Shown piece by piece: positions 1-5,766 of a DNA stretch of 5,895 nucleotides. The position numbers and the translations under genes are program-made. Below the pieces are notes generated by a model, which was given only the letters and a program-made list of their open reading frames with translations, made no database searches and had not been told where the DNA came from. The stretch is from an uncultured Desulfovibrionaceae bacterium (GTDB lineage Bacteria > Desulfobacterota > Desulfovibrionia > Desulfovibrionales > Desulfovibrionaceae). Within the stretch, counting starts at the first letter, position 1. Every line of letters begins with the position of its first letter. The stretch lies in contig CAMWXW010000041.1 in assembly GCA_947178315.1 (NCBI GenBank), positions 1 to 5,895 of the forward strand, in the 5' to 3' direction.

Positions 1-16
1 CTATAGAAGATACATT

Positions 17-40
17 CTTGAGCTATCAAGCTATATTTTT
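17..40 (+). terminator. Weak hairpin plus T-run, possible terminator of a gene left of the window
   Basis: CTTGA (17-21) and TCAAG (26-30) can form a five-pair stem with a four-base loop. Five bases later there is a run of five T (36-40). This has the outline of a rho-independent terminator for a transcript entering from the left. However, the stem is short and low in G+C, and the T-run does not directly follow it. Chance occurrence in such AT-rich DNA is quite possible. Confidence 0.2.
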
Positions 41-225
41 CTACCCTCTACAATATAATATATATGTAATACAATAATTATGATGTTGTATATAGATTCA
101 TAAGAGCTCTATGCTTTTATATTTTTATCAGATTATTTTCTTTGTATCACTTTTTCTTTCTAAGATATATCGATAGCTGATGCATAACCATGCTATTTCT
201 TATCGATAGGCATACCTATTGTATA

Positions 226-242
226 TCGTATACTATATACGA
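226..242. repeat. Perfect 7-bp inverted repeat (TCGTATA-CTA-TATACGA)
   Basis: TCGTATA (226-232) and TATACGA (236-242) are exact inverted copies separated by CTA. It overlaps a second dyad, GTATA-TCG-TATAC (221-233). Two overlapping dyads of this size could be a binding site for a dimeric regulator. They lie about 180 bp before the gene start, which is far for a simple operator, and short dyads are common in AT-rich DNA. No known regulator consensus is recognised. Confidence 0.35.
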
Positions 243-351
243 ATTATAGTACATTCTGTTACTTCTCTAGCATACATAAAGAATCATAGACCTATTATAC
301 AAAAATAGAGTTACTAATCATACGGTATATTTACTATTAATATTTTATTTC

Positions 352-382
352 TTTACTTCATTTCTCTATTTTAGTATATACT
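352..382 (+). promoter_or_regulatory. Candidate sigma70-like promoter for the Tim44-like/tenA pair
   Basis: A TATACT hexamer at 377-382 matches the -10 consensus at five of six positions. It sits about 40 bp before the start codon, a normal 5' leader length. The best upstream partner I can find is TTTACT at 352-357, four of six against TTGACA, with a long 19-bp spacer. The -10 is therefore more believable than the -35. One half of a GTTACTAAT/ATTAGTAAC inverted repeat (384-392) lies just after the -10, about where transcription would begin. Confidence 0.3.
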
Positions 383-408
383 AATTAGTAACAGCTTGTT
401 ATATCAAT

Positions 409-415
409 GAAGGAG
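409..415 (+). promoter_or_regulatory. Ribosome binding site fixing the start of the Tim44-like gene
   Basis: GAAGGAG is a near-ideal Shine-Dalgarno sequence that ends eight bases before the ATG at 424. It supports that ATG over the in-frame ATG three codons later (433), which would be spaced too far away. Confidence 0.8.
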
Positions 416-423
416 TATCATCT

Positions 424-1269
424 ATGAATACTATGCCTCGCATCTTCATCGCATTATTTCTTGTCATTTTCTGTACAATATCAATGTATACTTTTGCCGA
501 AGCAAAACGAATTGGTGGAGGTCGATCTATAGGTAATTCATCTAGCACAAGTCGTTCTTTTTCTGCTATGAAACAACGTACACCACAAAAACAACAAAAA
601 GAAACCAATACTCGCTCTAACTTTGGGGGAATGGGTGGATTACTTACAGGACTTCTCGCTGGAAGTCTCCTTGGCTCTTTTCTTGGTGGAGGAGCGTTTT
701 CTGCCTTTAGTTTTCTTGATATACTAGTAGGAGGACTCCTCATTTTCTTTCTCTACAAGCTTATCACTGGAACAAGGGAAAACTCACATCAATATGCAAC
801 AATCAATCATTCTGGTACAGCATCTCTATATGAAGAAAATAACGCAACAGTAGAAACCGAAACACAACAAAGTACATTTTCTGCACACGATGGAGGAATA
901 GAAAACTTTGATGCTGAAGATTTCCTCAAAGGTGCAAAAATATTATTTAATAGAATGCAAGAATCATGGGCTTCACGAGATTTAGAAGATATCAAACGAT
1001 TTACAACTAAAAATATTTTTGAAGATATCACTCGACAAGTTGAGGAAGATCCTACGCCTTCTCCTGTTACTGTGATTCATCTTCAAGCTGAAGTCACTGG
1101 AACACAAGTCCTACAAGATGAAGAGTGTGCTGATGTTCTTTTTAATGCAACACTAAAAGAAGAAGAACAGCAAGAAAATACTACTCTTTCTGAAATCTGG
1201 CGCTTTTCACGTACAAAAGAGAAGAATGCTTCTTGGAAATTAGATGGTATCACACAAGTACAGATGTAA
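424..1269 (+). CDS. Tim44-like domain membrane protein
   Basis: The 281-residue product has three parts. The N-terminus looks like a signal peptide or membrane anchor: Arg6, a hydrophobic core at about 7-19, and a possible cleavage site in Ala25-Glu-Ala27 before Lys-Arg. A Gly/Ser/Gln/Lys-rich linker follows, then a Gly-rich hydrophobic segment (about 68-92) and a second one (about 97-114), giving one or two membrane spans. After an acidic, Thr/Gln-rich spacer, about 160-281 resembles a bacterial Tim44-like (Tim44/MBA1) domain. It opens with Asp163-Ala-Glu-Asp-Phe-Leu and a helix that includes Arg177-Met-Gln-Glu-Ser-Trp. Such proteins are envelope-associated; in mitochondria the domain belongs to the protein-import motor, but the bacterial role is poorly defined. 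The gene is followed 18 bp later by tenA, probably as one transcript. The family call rests on recognising this architecture and was not tested by search. Confidence 0.78.
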   Translation: MNTMPRIFIALFLVIFCTISMYTFAEAKRIGGGRSIGNSSSTSRSFSAMKQRTPQKQQKETNTRSNFGGMGGLLTGLLAGSLLGSFLGGGAFSAFSFLDILVGGLLIFFLYKLITGTRENSHQYATINHSGTASLYEENNATVETETQQSTFSAHDGGIENFDAEDFLKGAKILFNRMQESWASRDLEDIKRFTTKNIFEDITRQVEEDPTPSPVTVIHLQAEVTGTQVLQDEECADVLFNATLKEEEQQENTTLSEIWRFSRTKEKNASWKLDGITQVQM

Positions 1270-1275
1270 CACAAT

Positions 1276-1282
1276 AAAGGGG
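1276..1282 (+). promoter_or_regulatory. Ribosome binding site of tenA in an 18-bp gap
   Basis: AAAGGGG lies five bases before the tenA ATG and within the short gap after the upstream stop codon. There is no room for a promoter or a TPP riboswitch between the two genes, which points to co-transcription with the Tim44-like gene. Confidence 0.6.
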
Positions 1283-1287
1283 CAACT

Positions 1288-1944
1288 ATGAAAATAAGCC
1301 ATAGTATGTGGAAAGATAATGAACATATATATGAAAAAATAGTTGCTCACCCTTTTAATCAACAACTCATAGAGGGAACACTCGACACTGAAATTTTTGC
1401 ATACTATATTGAACAAGATTCTCTTTATCTCCATGCTTTTTCTAAAGCCCTTGCTCTCATTGCAACAAAAATAGATGGTATAGAAGATTACATACATATT
1501 CTTAATAATGCACTTAATACGACAGAACTTGAACGCAATGTAGTTCATAATCATTTTAGAAAAAAGTTTAATATTCAAAACTCAACTAGAATAACAACTG
1601 CAACACTTGGATATATTCATCATTTACTTGCTACTGCACATCAAAAACCTTTTGAAGTAGGTCTTGCTAGTATTCTCCCTTGTTTTTGGATATATCATGA
1701 ACTCGGACTCTATACTGCACCACGTATTACTCAAGATAATACATACAAGACATGGGTAGATACATACTCTGGTCCAGAGCTACATGATGCTGTTCATACA
1801 CTTATCGATATGCTAGATTATTATGCAGAAAACACAACTATTGCTATACGAGATAATATGAAACATATTTTTTCACAATCTTGTATCTGGGAATACCGCT
1901 TTTGGGATTGTGTATATAAATTAGAACAATTTTCAGATATCTAG
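1288..1944 (+). CDS. tenA: TenA family aminopyrimidine aminohydrolase (thiaminase II)
   Basis: The 218-residue protein has normal length for cytoplasmic, all-helical TenA. In this family the enzyme hydrolyses amino-HMP derived from degraded thiamine, returning HMP to thiamine synthesis. The active-site residues known from the Bacillus subtilis enzyme are present at a constant early offset: Asp44 and Tyr47 in the Glu-Gln-Asp-Ser-Leu-Tyr motif, then Tyr109, the catalytic Cys132 in Leu-Pro-Cys-Phe-Trp-Ile-Tyr, Tyr136, Tyr160, Glu202 and Phe205. This makes it a TenA_C-type and probably active enzyme. The first ATG is preferred because the family N-terminus leading to His21-Pro-Phe aligns from there and the ribosome binding site fits. 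No other thiamine gene lies nearby, so salvage rather than full synthesis is suggested. It ends with TAG. Confidence 0.92.
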   Translation: MKISHSMWKDNEHIYEKIVAHPFNQQLIEGTLDTEIFAYYIEQDSLYLHAFSKALALIATKIDGIEDYIHILNNALNTTELERNVVHNHFRKKFNIQNSTRITTATLGYIHHLLATAHQKPFEVGLASILPCFWIYHELGLYTAPRITQDNTYKTWVDTYSGPELHDAVHTLIDMLDYYAENTTIAIRDNMKHIFSQSCIWEYRFWDCVYKLEQFSDI

Positions 1945-2004
1945 GATATATCTTTCTTCCATTATATAAGATAAAGAAGAGTATAGAGATACGAATTACT
2001 CACA
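1945..2004. other. Convergent junction between tenA and pyrE
   Basis: The two transcription units meet tail to tail across 60 bp. The only stem I can draw for the plus-strand transcript is TATCTT (1949-1954) with AAGATA (1968-1973), a six-pair A+T-rich stem with a 13-base loop and no T-run after it. No strong rho-independent terminator is evident for either direction, so read-through or factor-dependent ending is possible. Confidence 0.4.
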
Positions 2005-2019
2005 TTATGAAAATAATGT
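2002..2019. repeat. Small inverted repeat overlapping the pyrE stop codon
   Basis: ACATTAT (2002-2008) and ATAATGT (2013-2019) are perfect inverted copies around a GAAA loop, and the pyrE stop codon lies inside. The stem has only one G-C pair and no U-run follows on the minus-strand transcript, so it is at most a weak transcript-end structure. Confidence 0.3.
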
Positions 2020-2613
2020 TGGATTGCTTTGCCATCTCTCTACGGTATGAATTTCTTCTTCTGACAAGATATCTAGAGAACGTGCTTGTTGCAATAATAT
2101 AGGTAAATCACACAACGAATGGTGTTCTATACCTCTCAATACAGAGATAGTAACAGAAAGTCCGTAAGAAAATATAGAAAATACAGCAACAGATTTTGCT
2201 CCTGATTCAACTAATGCTCGTGAAGCAGTAGCAACACTTCCACCTGTAGAAATGAGATCTTCTATAAGAGCAACATGCTTTCCATCTACATCACACCCTT
2301 CAACTTGTTTTCCTTTTCCATGTGATTTGGGGGCAGAGCGAACATAACACATTGGGAGACGTTTTTTATCTGCAACAAATGATGCCCAAGGAATACCTGC
2401 TGTTGCTGTACCAGCTATAACATCAAAAAGAGAGTCTTGAATACTCTCAACAAAACAACTCACTACATACTCACGCTCTCCAGGGTGAGCCAACAATATT
2501 CTATTATCACAATAAATAGGACTTTGTATTCCAGAAGCAAACGTAAAATATCCATTTTTACTAAACTGAACTGCTTTTGTTTCTAATAAAATACTTGCTA
2601 TACGTTCGTTCAT
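2005..2613 (-). CDS. pyrE: Orotate phosphoribosyltransferase
   Basis: The product converts orotate and PRPP into orotidine 5'-phosphate, the fifth step of UMP synthesis, in the cytoplasm. With ATG at 2613 it is 202 residues, normal for PyrE. Visible motifs are Phe25-Ala-Ser-Gly with Ser31-Pro-Ile-Tyr-Cys-Asp-Asn-Arg38 (orotate side), Gly68-Thr-Ala-Thr-Ala-Gly73, the flexible catalytic loop from Arg92 to Gly101 (Lys96, His98, Lys100), and the PRPP motif Ile117-Glu-Asp-Leu-Ile-Ser-Thr-Gly-Gly-Ser126. The Tyr-Cys-Asp-Asn-Arg style is typical of the Firmicutes-like subgroup. An upstream GTG at 2622 would add three residues, but it lies inside the AGGTGG ribosome binding site and is unlikely; the adjacent ATG at 2616 is less well spaced. 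It is the last pyr gene, 127 bp after pyrF, behind its own candidate promoter. Confidence 0.96.
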   Translation of the reverse strand: MNERIASILLETKAVQFSKNGYFTFASGIQSPIYCDNRILLAHPGEREYVVSCFVESIQDSLFDVIAGTATAGIPWASFVADKKRLPMCYVRSAPKSHGKGKQVEGCDVDGKHVALIEDLISTGGSVATASRALVESGAKSVAVFSIFSYGLSVTISVLRGIEHHSLCDLPILLQQARSLDILSEEEIHTVERWQSNPTLFS

Positions 2614-2618
2614 CATTA

Positions 2619-2624
2619 CCACCT
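2619..2624 (-). promoter_or_regulatory. Ribosome binding site that decides the pyrE start
   Basis: On the minus strand AGGTGG stands five bases before the ATG at 2613 and only two before the ATG at 2616. It physically contains the alternative GTG start (2622-2620). The spacing favours the second of the two consecutive ATG codons. Confidence 0.6.
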
Positions 2625-2656
2625 ATTTCATAATATCAGTCTCATACACTTATTAC

Positions 2657-2684
2657 AGTATAATCATTATATTGAATTTATCAA
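2657..2684 (-). promoter_or_regulatory. Candidate internal promoter for pyrE
   Basis: On the minus strand, TTGATA (2684-2679) and TATACT (2662-2657) each match the sigma70 hexamers at five of six positions and are spaced by 16 bp. The predicted start would lie about 35-40 bp before the pyrE start codon, in the 127-bp pyrF-pyrE gap. It is the best-scoring promoter by eye in the window. The dyad TATTGA/TCAATA (2670-2686) overlaps the -35 element and could be an operator. Confidence 0.5.
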
Positions 2685-2694
2685 TAACAATATA
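2668..2694. repeat. Nested inverted repeats over the pyrE promoter
   Basis: TATTGA (2670-2675) pairs with TCAATA (2681-2686). Independently, TATATTG (2668-2674) pairs with CAATATA (2688-2694). Both dyads overlap the -35 region of the pyrE promoter candidate. They are A+T-rich and could be coincidental, but their position is where a repressor or activator site would be expected. Confidence 0.3.
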
Positions 2695-2740
2695 CTCAAA
2701 AATATATCATACTCTTGACTATCTTTTTCTCAAATTTTCT

Positions 2741-3454
2741 CTATTTCCTATGTCGCTTTGCTTGCTCTACTTCTTTCAAAATATCCTTTACAGCATCACG
2801 TGGAGAATATGCTTCTGTTATAGGTCTTCCCATAACAAGATAATCTGCACCATTTTCTATAGCTTCTGATGGAGTTACTATACGTTTTTGATCCTGTTGT
2901 GCCGAGCCACTTGGACGTATACCAGGACACACTGTAATACAAGATGTCCCAACAGCTTGTTTAATTGCTGCAACTTCATGAGCTGAACAGACAACACCTT
3001 TTGCACCAGCATTACACGCATATCTAGCTAATGCTACTGCACTCTCATGAACGTTCGGAAGAGGAAATACTTCTTGCCACTCCTCTGTTGTAAAGGAAGT
3101 GAGTACTGTTACAGCAATAGGAAGAACTGATGAATTGCGAGAAGCATGTACACTTGCACGAATCATATTTGCACCGCCTGAGGCATGCAACGTATAGAGC
3201 ATGACATTAGGATATGATATAATATTGAGTGTTGCTTCTTTGACAGTATTAGGAATATCATGAAGCTTAAGATCTAAAAAGACTCCTTTTTGCTCTTGAT
3301 GAAGAAAGGCAAGAATCTCTTTCCCCGATTGTAAAAAGAGTTCTAATCCAACCTTATACATAGAGATTAAATCACCAAGTTCATGAACTATTTCTTTCGC
3401 TTCCCCTAAGTCCATATCCAATGCGACTATGATATCGGAATGTTTTTCTTTCAT
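2741..3454 (-). CDS. pyrF: Orotidine 5'-phosphate decarboxylase
   Basis: The enzyme decarboxylates OMP to UMP, the last step of the de novo pathway, in the cytoplasm. The 237-residue TIM-barrel protein has the usual bacterial group I length. Key residues are all present: Asp13 in Ile-Val-Ala-Leu-Asp, Lys34 in Tyr-Lys-Val-Gly, the catalytic Asp61-Leu-Lys63-Leu-His-Asp66-Ile-Pro array, Thr119 after Val-Leu, the phosphate loop Pro177-Gly-Ile-Arg180-Pro, Gln189, and Gly209-Arg210 in the last phosphate site. The ATG directly follows the TAG of pyrC with no gap. Its ribosome binding site (AGGTGA) lies within the final pyrC codons, so translational coupling is likely. The C-terminus ends in a short basic tail (Lys-Arg-His-Arg-Lys). 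Confidence 0.97.
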   Translation of the reverse strand: MKEKHSDIIVALDMDLGEAKEIVHELGDLISMYKVGLELFLQSGKEILAFLHQEQKGVFLDLKLHDIPNTVKEATLNIISYPNVMLYTLHASGGANMIRASVHASRNSSVLPIAVTVLTSFTTEEWQEVFPLPNVHESAVALARYACNAGAKGVVCSAHEVAAIKQAVGTSCITVCPGIRPSGSAQQDQKRIVTPSEAIENGADYLVMGRPITEAYSPRDAVKDILKEVEQAKRHRK

Positions 3455-4705
3455 CTATATCACCTGTACCCCTTGTATCCAATGTGCAGTCACTTTACCG
3501 TGCATCGTTCTCCCTATAAATGGAGTATTCTTACCTAGAGAGTGCATATTCTCTGGTGTAAGCTCCCATGTTATATCTGGATCGAAAAGAAAGAAGTCTG
3601 CAGGTGAACCTTCTTCAAATGTTGTATATGGTAGATTAAAACGACTATGTGGTGCTACACACCATAGTCTGTAGATATCACTCTCCTCTATCACTCCTTC
3701 TTTTACAAGCTCCCATGTGAGTGAAAGCGCTGTATCTAAACCTGAAATACCAAATGGAGCGAGATCGAGTGGCTGTTCTTTTTCATACATAGTATGTGGT
3801 GCATGATCAGTAGCTAACATATCTATAACACCACTTCGTATTGCATCACGTAGAGCTTCTCTATCTTTTGCTGTACGAAGTGGAGGATTCACCTTTGCAA
3901 GAGTATTGTAGCCTTCTGTTATCGTATCATCAAGAAAGAGATAATGTGGACACGTCTCTGCTGTGATGAGACTACCACGTTTTTTTGCATCTTCAATAAG
4001 CTGAACCGAGCGATGAGAAGAGATATGAGCAAGATGTATCGGGATTTGTAAATAATCAGAGAGAAGAATAGCTCGTGCAACATGTATCGACTCACTGATA
4101 TCAGGATCACCTTGAACACCGAGTAAAGAACTCATCACACCCTCATTGATTGGACGGATACGTTCAAATGTTGGATCTTCACAATGCTCTATAATCAAAG
4201 CACCTACTCCATAGGCATATTCCATACAATTTCTAAGCATTGCTGATGAATTCACTGCACTTCCATCATTAGAGAATGCAACACAACCTGCTTTACGCAA
4301 TGCTTTCATATCACTCATTTCTTTGCCTTCTAAGCCAATTGTTGTCGCACCTATAGGATATAAATACGGACCATGAGGATAGGCTTCTTTTGCCTTTTCA
4401 AGCATATATCGTGTCACTAACACAGAATCATTGACGGGCTTTGTATTTGCCATACACATAATACCAGAGAAGCCTCCATGCACTGCAGCTTTTAATGCTG
4501 TTGCAATTGTCTCTTTATGTGTATATCCCGGCTCTCGTGTATGTGTATGGACATCTAAAAAGCTTGCAAATACTTTTTTCCCTTTTGCATCGAATGCCCC
4601 AGAAGGAAGTTCTCCACAAGGCTCTATTTTTTGAATTACTCCATCATGAACATATATTGTTACTCTATCACCATTAAGCATAGCATTATATACAATTAGA
4701 TCCAT
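3455..4705 (-). CDS. pyrC: Dihydroorotase, class I (long form)
   Basis: The enzyme cyclises N-carbamoyl-aspartate to dihydroorotate, the third step of UMP synthesis. The 416-residue amidohydrolase has the length of the class I/Bacillus-Aquifex type. The metal and substrate residues are intact: His53 and His55 in Asp-Val-His-Thr-His with Arg57, Asn87 in Met-Ala-Asn-Thr-Lys-Pro, Asp147 in Ser-Asn-Asp-Gly, His174 in Glu-His-Cys-Glu-Asp, His227 in Leu-Ala-His-Ile-Ser, and Asp300 with His304 in Ala-Thr-Asp-His-Ala-Pro-His. It is therefore not one of the inactive PyrC-like partners found beside PyrB in pseudomonads. A ribosome binding site (AAGGAG) lies four bases before the ATG. The gap to pyrB is 48 bp without a visible promoter or terminator. 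In some bacteria this class binds ATCase in a complex, which the adjacency allows but does not prove. Confidence 0.97.
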   Translation of the reverse strand: MDLIVYNAMLNGDRVTIYVHDGVIQKIEPCGELPSGAFDAKGKKVFASFLDVHTHTREPGYTHKETIATALKAAVHGGFSGIMCMANTKPVNDSVLVTRYMLEKAKEAYPHGPYLYPIGATTIGLEGKEMSDMKALRKAGCVAFSNDGSAVNSSAMLRNCMEYAYGVGALIIEHCEDPTFERIRPINEGVMSSLLGVQGDPDISESIHVARAILLSDYLQIPIHLAHISSHRSVQLIEDAKKRGSLITAETCPHYLFLDDTITEGYNTLAKVNPPLRTAKDREALRDAIRSGVIDMLATDHAPHTMYEKEQPLDLAPFGISGLDTALSLTWELVKEGVIEESDIYRLWCVAPHSRFNLPYTTFEEGSPADFFLFDPDITWELTPENMHSLGKNTPFIGRTMHGKVTAHWIQGVQVI

Positions 4706-4753
4706 ACCTCTCCTTTTATCACCACTTCTTATTTATATACTCTCTCCCTCTTA

Positions 4754-5698
4754 TCAATAGAGTACTTTTGCATGGGGAACACAAAATAAATAGAGTAATG
4801 CCATACGAACAGCAACTCCTGCCTCTACTTGCTCTTCTATTCTACTTTCTACTGCATTTCCTAGTATATTAGATGCTATATCTATATTGGGATTTACAGG
4901 TCCTGGGTGTAATAACAGAACGTGTGGATTCGCACACTCCAATACGTCCCGAGTTATACAATAGCATGAAGGATATTCTTTTGGAATCAAGCCTCCTGCT
5001 TGTCGCTCTCTTTGAAGACGAAGTGCCATGATTGCATCAACACCTTCCACACTTTTTAGAATATCTGTATACACTTCGACACCATGAAATGTACCTTGTA
5101 CAAAGGAGAGCGTACGTGGGGCACAAATACGCACATGAATACCTAACTTTTGTAAGAGGTGGATATTAGAACGAGCTACTCTACTATGTTTTACGTCTCC
5201 TACAATAGTGATTGTCTTTCCTTTATATTCTCCTTTCCATGCTTGATGCAAAATAAAGAGATCAAGAAGCGCCTGTGTTGGGTGAGCATGCCAACCATCA
5301 CCGGCATTGATTATTGGAACATCTGCAAATGAAGAACAATATTGGGCAGCTCCACTATATTGAGAGCGTATCACACACGCATCAGGACGCATTGCCATAA
5401 GTGTACGCATTGTATCACTCAAGGTTTCTCCTTTTTCCATACTAGAACCGGCTGATTGAAGAAAATGAGTTGTTGCTCCTAATCGCTGTGCTGCTATTTC
5501 AAAAGAAAGTCGTGTTCGTGTACTATTTTCAGAGAAGAACAGAATTATATTTTTACCCTGTAATAAAGAGTATCCTTTGTGTCCTGCTCTATTATTTACA
5601 AAAAAGTATTTTGCAAGAGTAATTATGGTATCAATATCTCCTATAGAAAGGGAAGAGACATCGAATAAATGTTTGTGTTTCCAATGAATTGACGTCAT
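4754..5698 (-). CDS. pyrB: Aspartate carbamoyltransferase catalytic chain
   Basis: The enzyme joins carbamoyl phosphate and aspartate to form N-carbamoyl-aspartate, the committed step of pyrimidine synthesis. The 314-residue length fits a catalytic chain. The carbamoyl-phosphate site is visible as Ser59-Thr-Arg-Thr-Arg63, Ser84 and Lys88 (Lys-Gly-Glu-Thr), Arg110, and His138-Pro-Thr-Gln141. The aspartate side shows Arg172 in His-Ser-Arg-Val-Ala-Arg-Ser-Asn, Arg226-Leu-Gln228, and His263-Pro-Gly-Pro. These features are of the kind found in ATCases that work without a PyrI chain, and no pyrI follows; pyrC comes next, 48 bp on. A GAGGT ribosome binding site precedes the ATG. A nine-codon mini-ORF ends on this start codon. 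The gene ends in TGA. Confidence 0.97.
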   Translation of the reverse strand: MTSIHWKHKHLFDVSSLSIGDIDTIITLAKYFFVNNRAGHKGYSLLQGKNIILFFSENSTRTRLSFEIAAQRLGATTHFLQSAGSSMEKGETLSDTMRTLMAMRPDACVIRSQYSGAAQYCSSFADVPIINAGDGWHAHPTQALLDLFILHQAWKGEYKGKTITIVGDVKHSRVARSNIHLLQKLGIHVRICAPRTLSFVQGTFHGVEVYTDILKSVEGVDAIMALRLQRERQAGGLIPKEYPSCYCITRDVLECANPHVLLLHPGPVNPNIDIASNILGNAVESRIEEQVEAGVAVRMALLYLFCVPHAKVLY

Positions 5699-5724
5699 AT
5701 ATACCTCACTGCTCTATTCATCAT
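5695..5724 (-). other. Nine-codon mini-ORF overlapping the pyrB start (possible leader peptide)
   Basis: Starting at 5724 on the minus strand, ATG ATG AAT AGA GCA GTG AGG TAT ATA TGA encodes MMNRAVRYI and ends with a TGA that shares bases with the pyrB ATG (ATGA). Such overlap can couple translation, and some pyr operons use leader peptides for UTP-sensing attenuation. Against this, I see no clear ribosome binding site before it, no terminator hairpin and no U-rich pause tract, and a nine-codon frame arises easily by chance. Confidence 0.2.
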
Positions 5725-5732
5725 CTTAGCCA

Positions 5733-5744
5733 ACTCGATATACA
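5733..5744. repeat. Direct repeat copy 1 (ACTCGATATACA), in the pyrB leader
   Basis: This 12-mer recurs exactly at 5817-5828. Read on the pyrB strand it is TGTATATCGAGT. This copy falls between the candidate pyrB promoter and the start codon. Confidence 0.6.
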
Positions 5745-5766
5745 ATCCTCACTATACGTTTCTTAA

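Larger units (their letters stand above)
1..423. other. AT-rich intergenic region upstream of the Tim44-like gene
   Basis: I found no coding region with a plausible start, ribosome binding site and length here. The stretch is strongly AT-rich and low in complexity, with many TATA-like tracts. It holds several short dyads: a CTTGA/TCAAG hairpin near the left edge, two copies of TATCGATAG at 168-176 and 201-209, a TCGTATA/TATACGA dyad at 226-242, and a GTTACTAAT/ATTAGTAAC pair at 310-318 and 384-392. The right end must contain the promoter and ribosome binding site of the gene starting at 424. I saw no tRNA, no TPP riboswitch consensus and no clear remnant of a broken gene. Confidence 0.6.

Noticed and set aside
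1..423. TPP riboswitch controlling the tenA transcription unit
   Set aside because: I could not find the conserved CUGAGA and related thi-box elements in this AT-rich leader, and the 18-bp gap before tenA is too short to hold one.
399..743. Open frame antisense to the start of the Tim44-like gene (114 codons)
   Set aside because: It mirrors a real gene with signal peptide and ribosome binding site, its product is a Pro/Arg-rich composition artefact, and no family is recognisable.
1240..1578. Minus-strand frame across the Tim44-like/tenA junction
   Set aside because: It is antisense to the well-supported N-terminal half of TenA and shows no domain; Ile/Phe/Cys-rich composition is typical of a shadow frame.
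2614..2622. Three-codon longer PyrE starting at the GTG at 2622
   Set aside because: The GTG lies inside the AGGTGG ribosome binding site, and family alignment begins naturally at Met-Asn-Glu-Arg from 2613.
2672..2869. Plus-strand 65-codon frame reaching from the pyrF-pyrE gap into pyrF
   Set aside because: It is largely antisense to the conserved end of pyrF, has no good ribosome binding site, and its Phe/Tyr/Cys-rich product matches no family I know.
3919..4119. Minus-strand 66-codon frame inside pyrC
   Set aside because: It is out of frame within the conserved DHOase region containing His227, so it is a shadow.
4431..4677. Two overlapping plus-strand frames opposite the pyrC N-terminus
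   Set aside because: Both are antisense to the metal-binding His-X-His region of DHOase and have no independent support.
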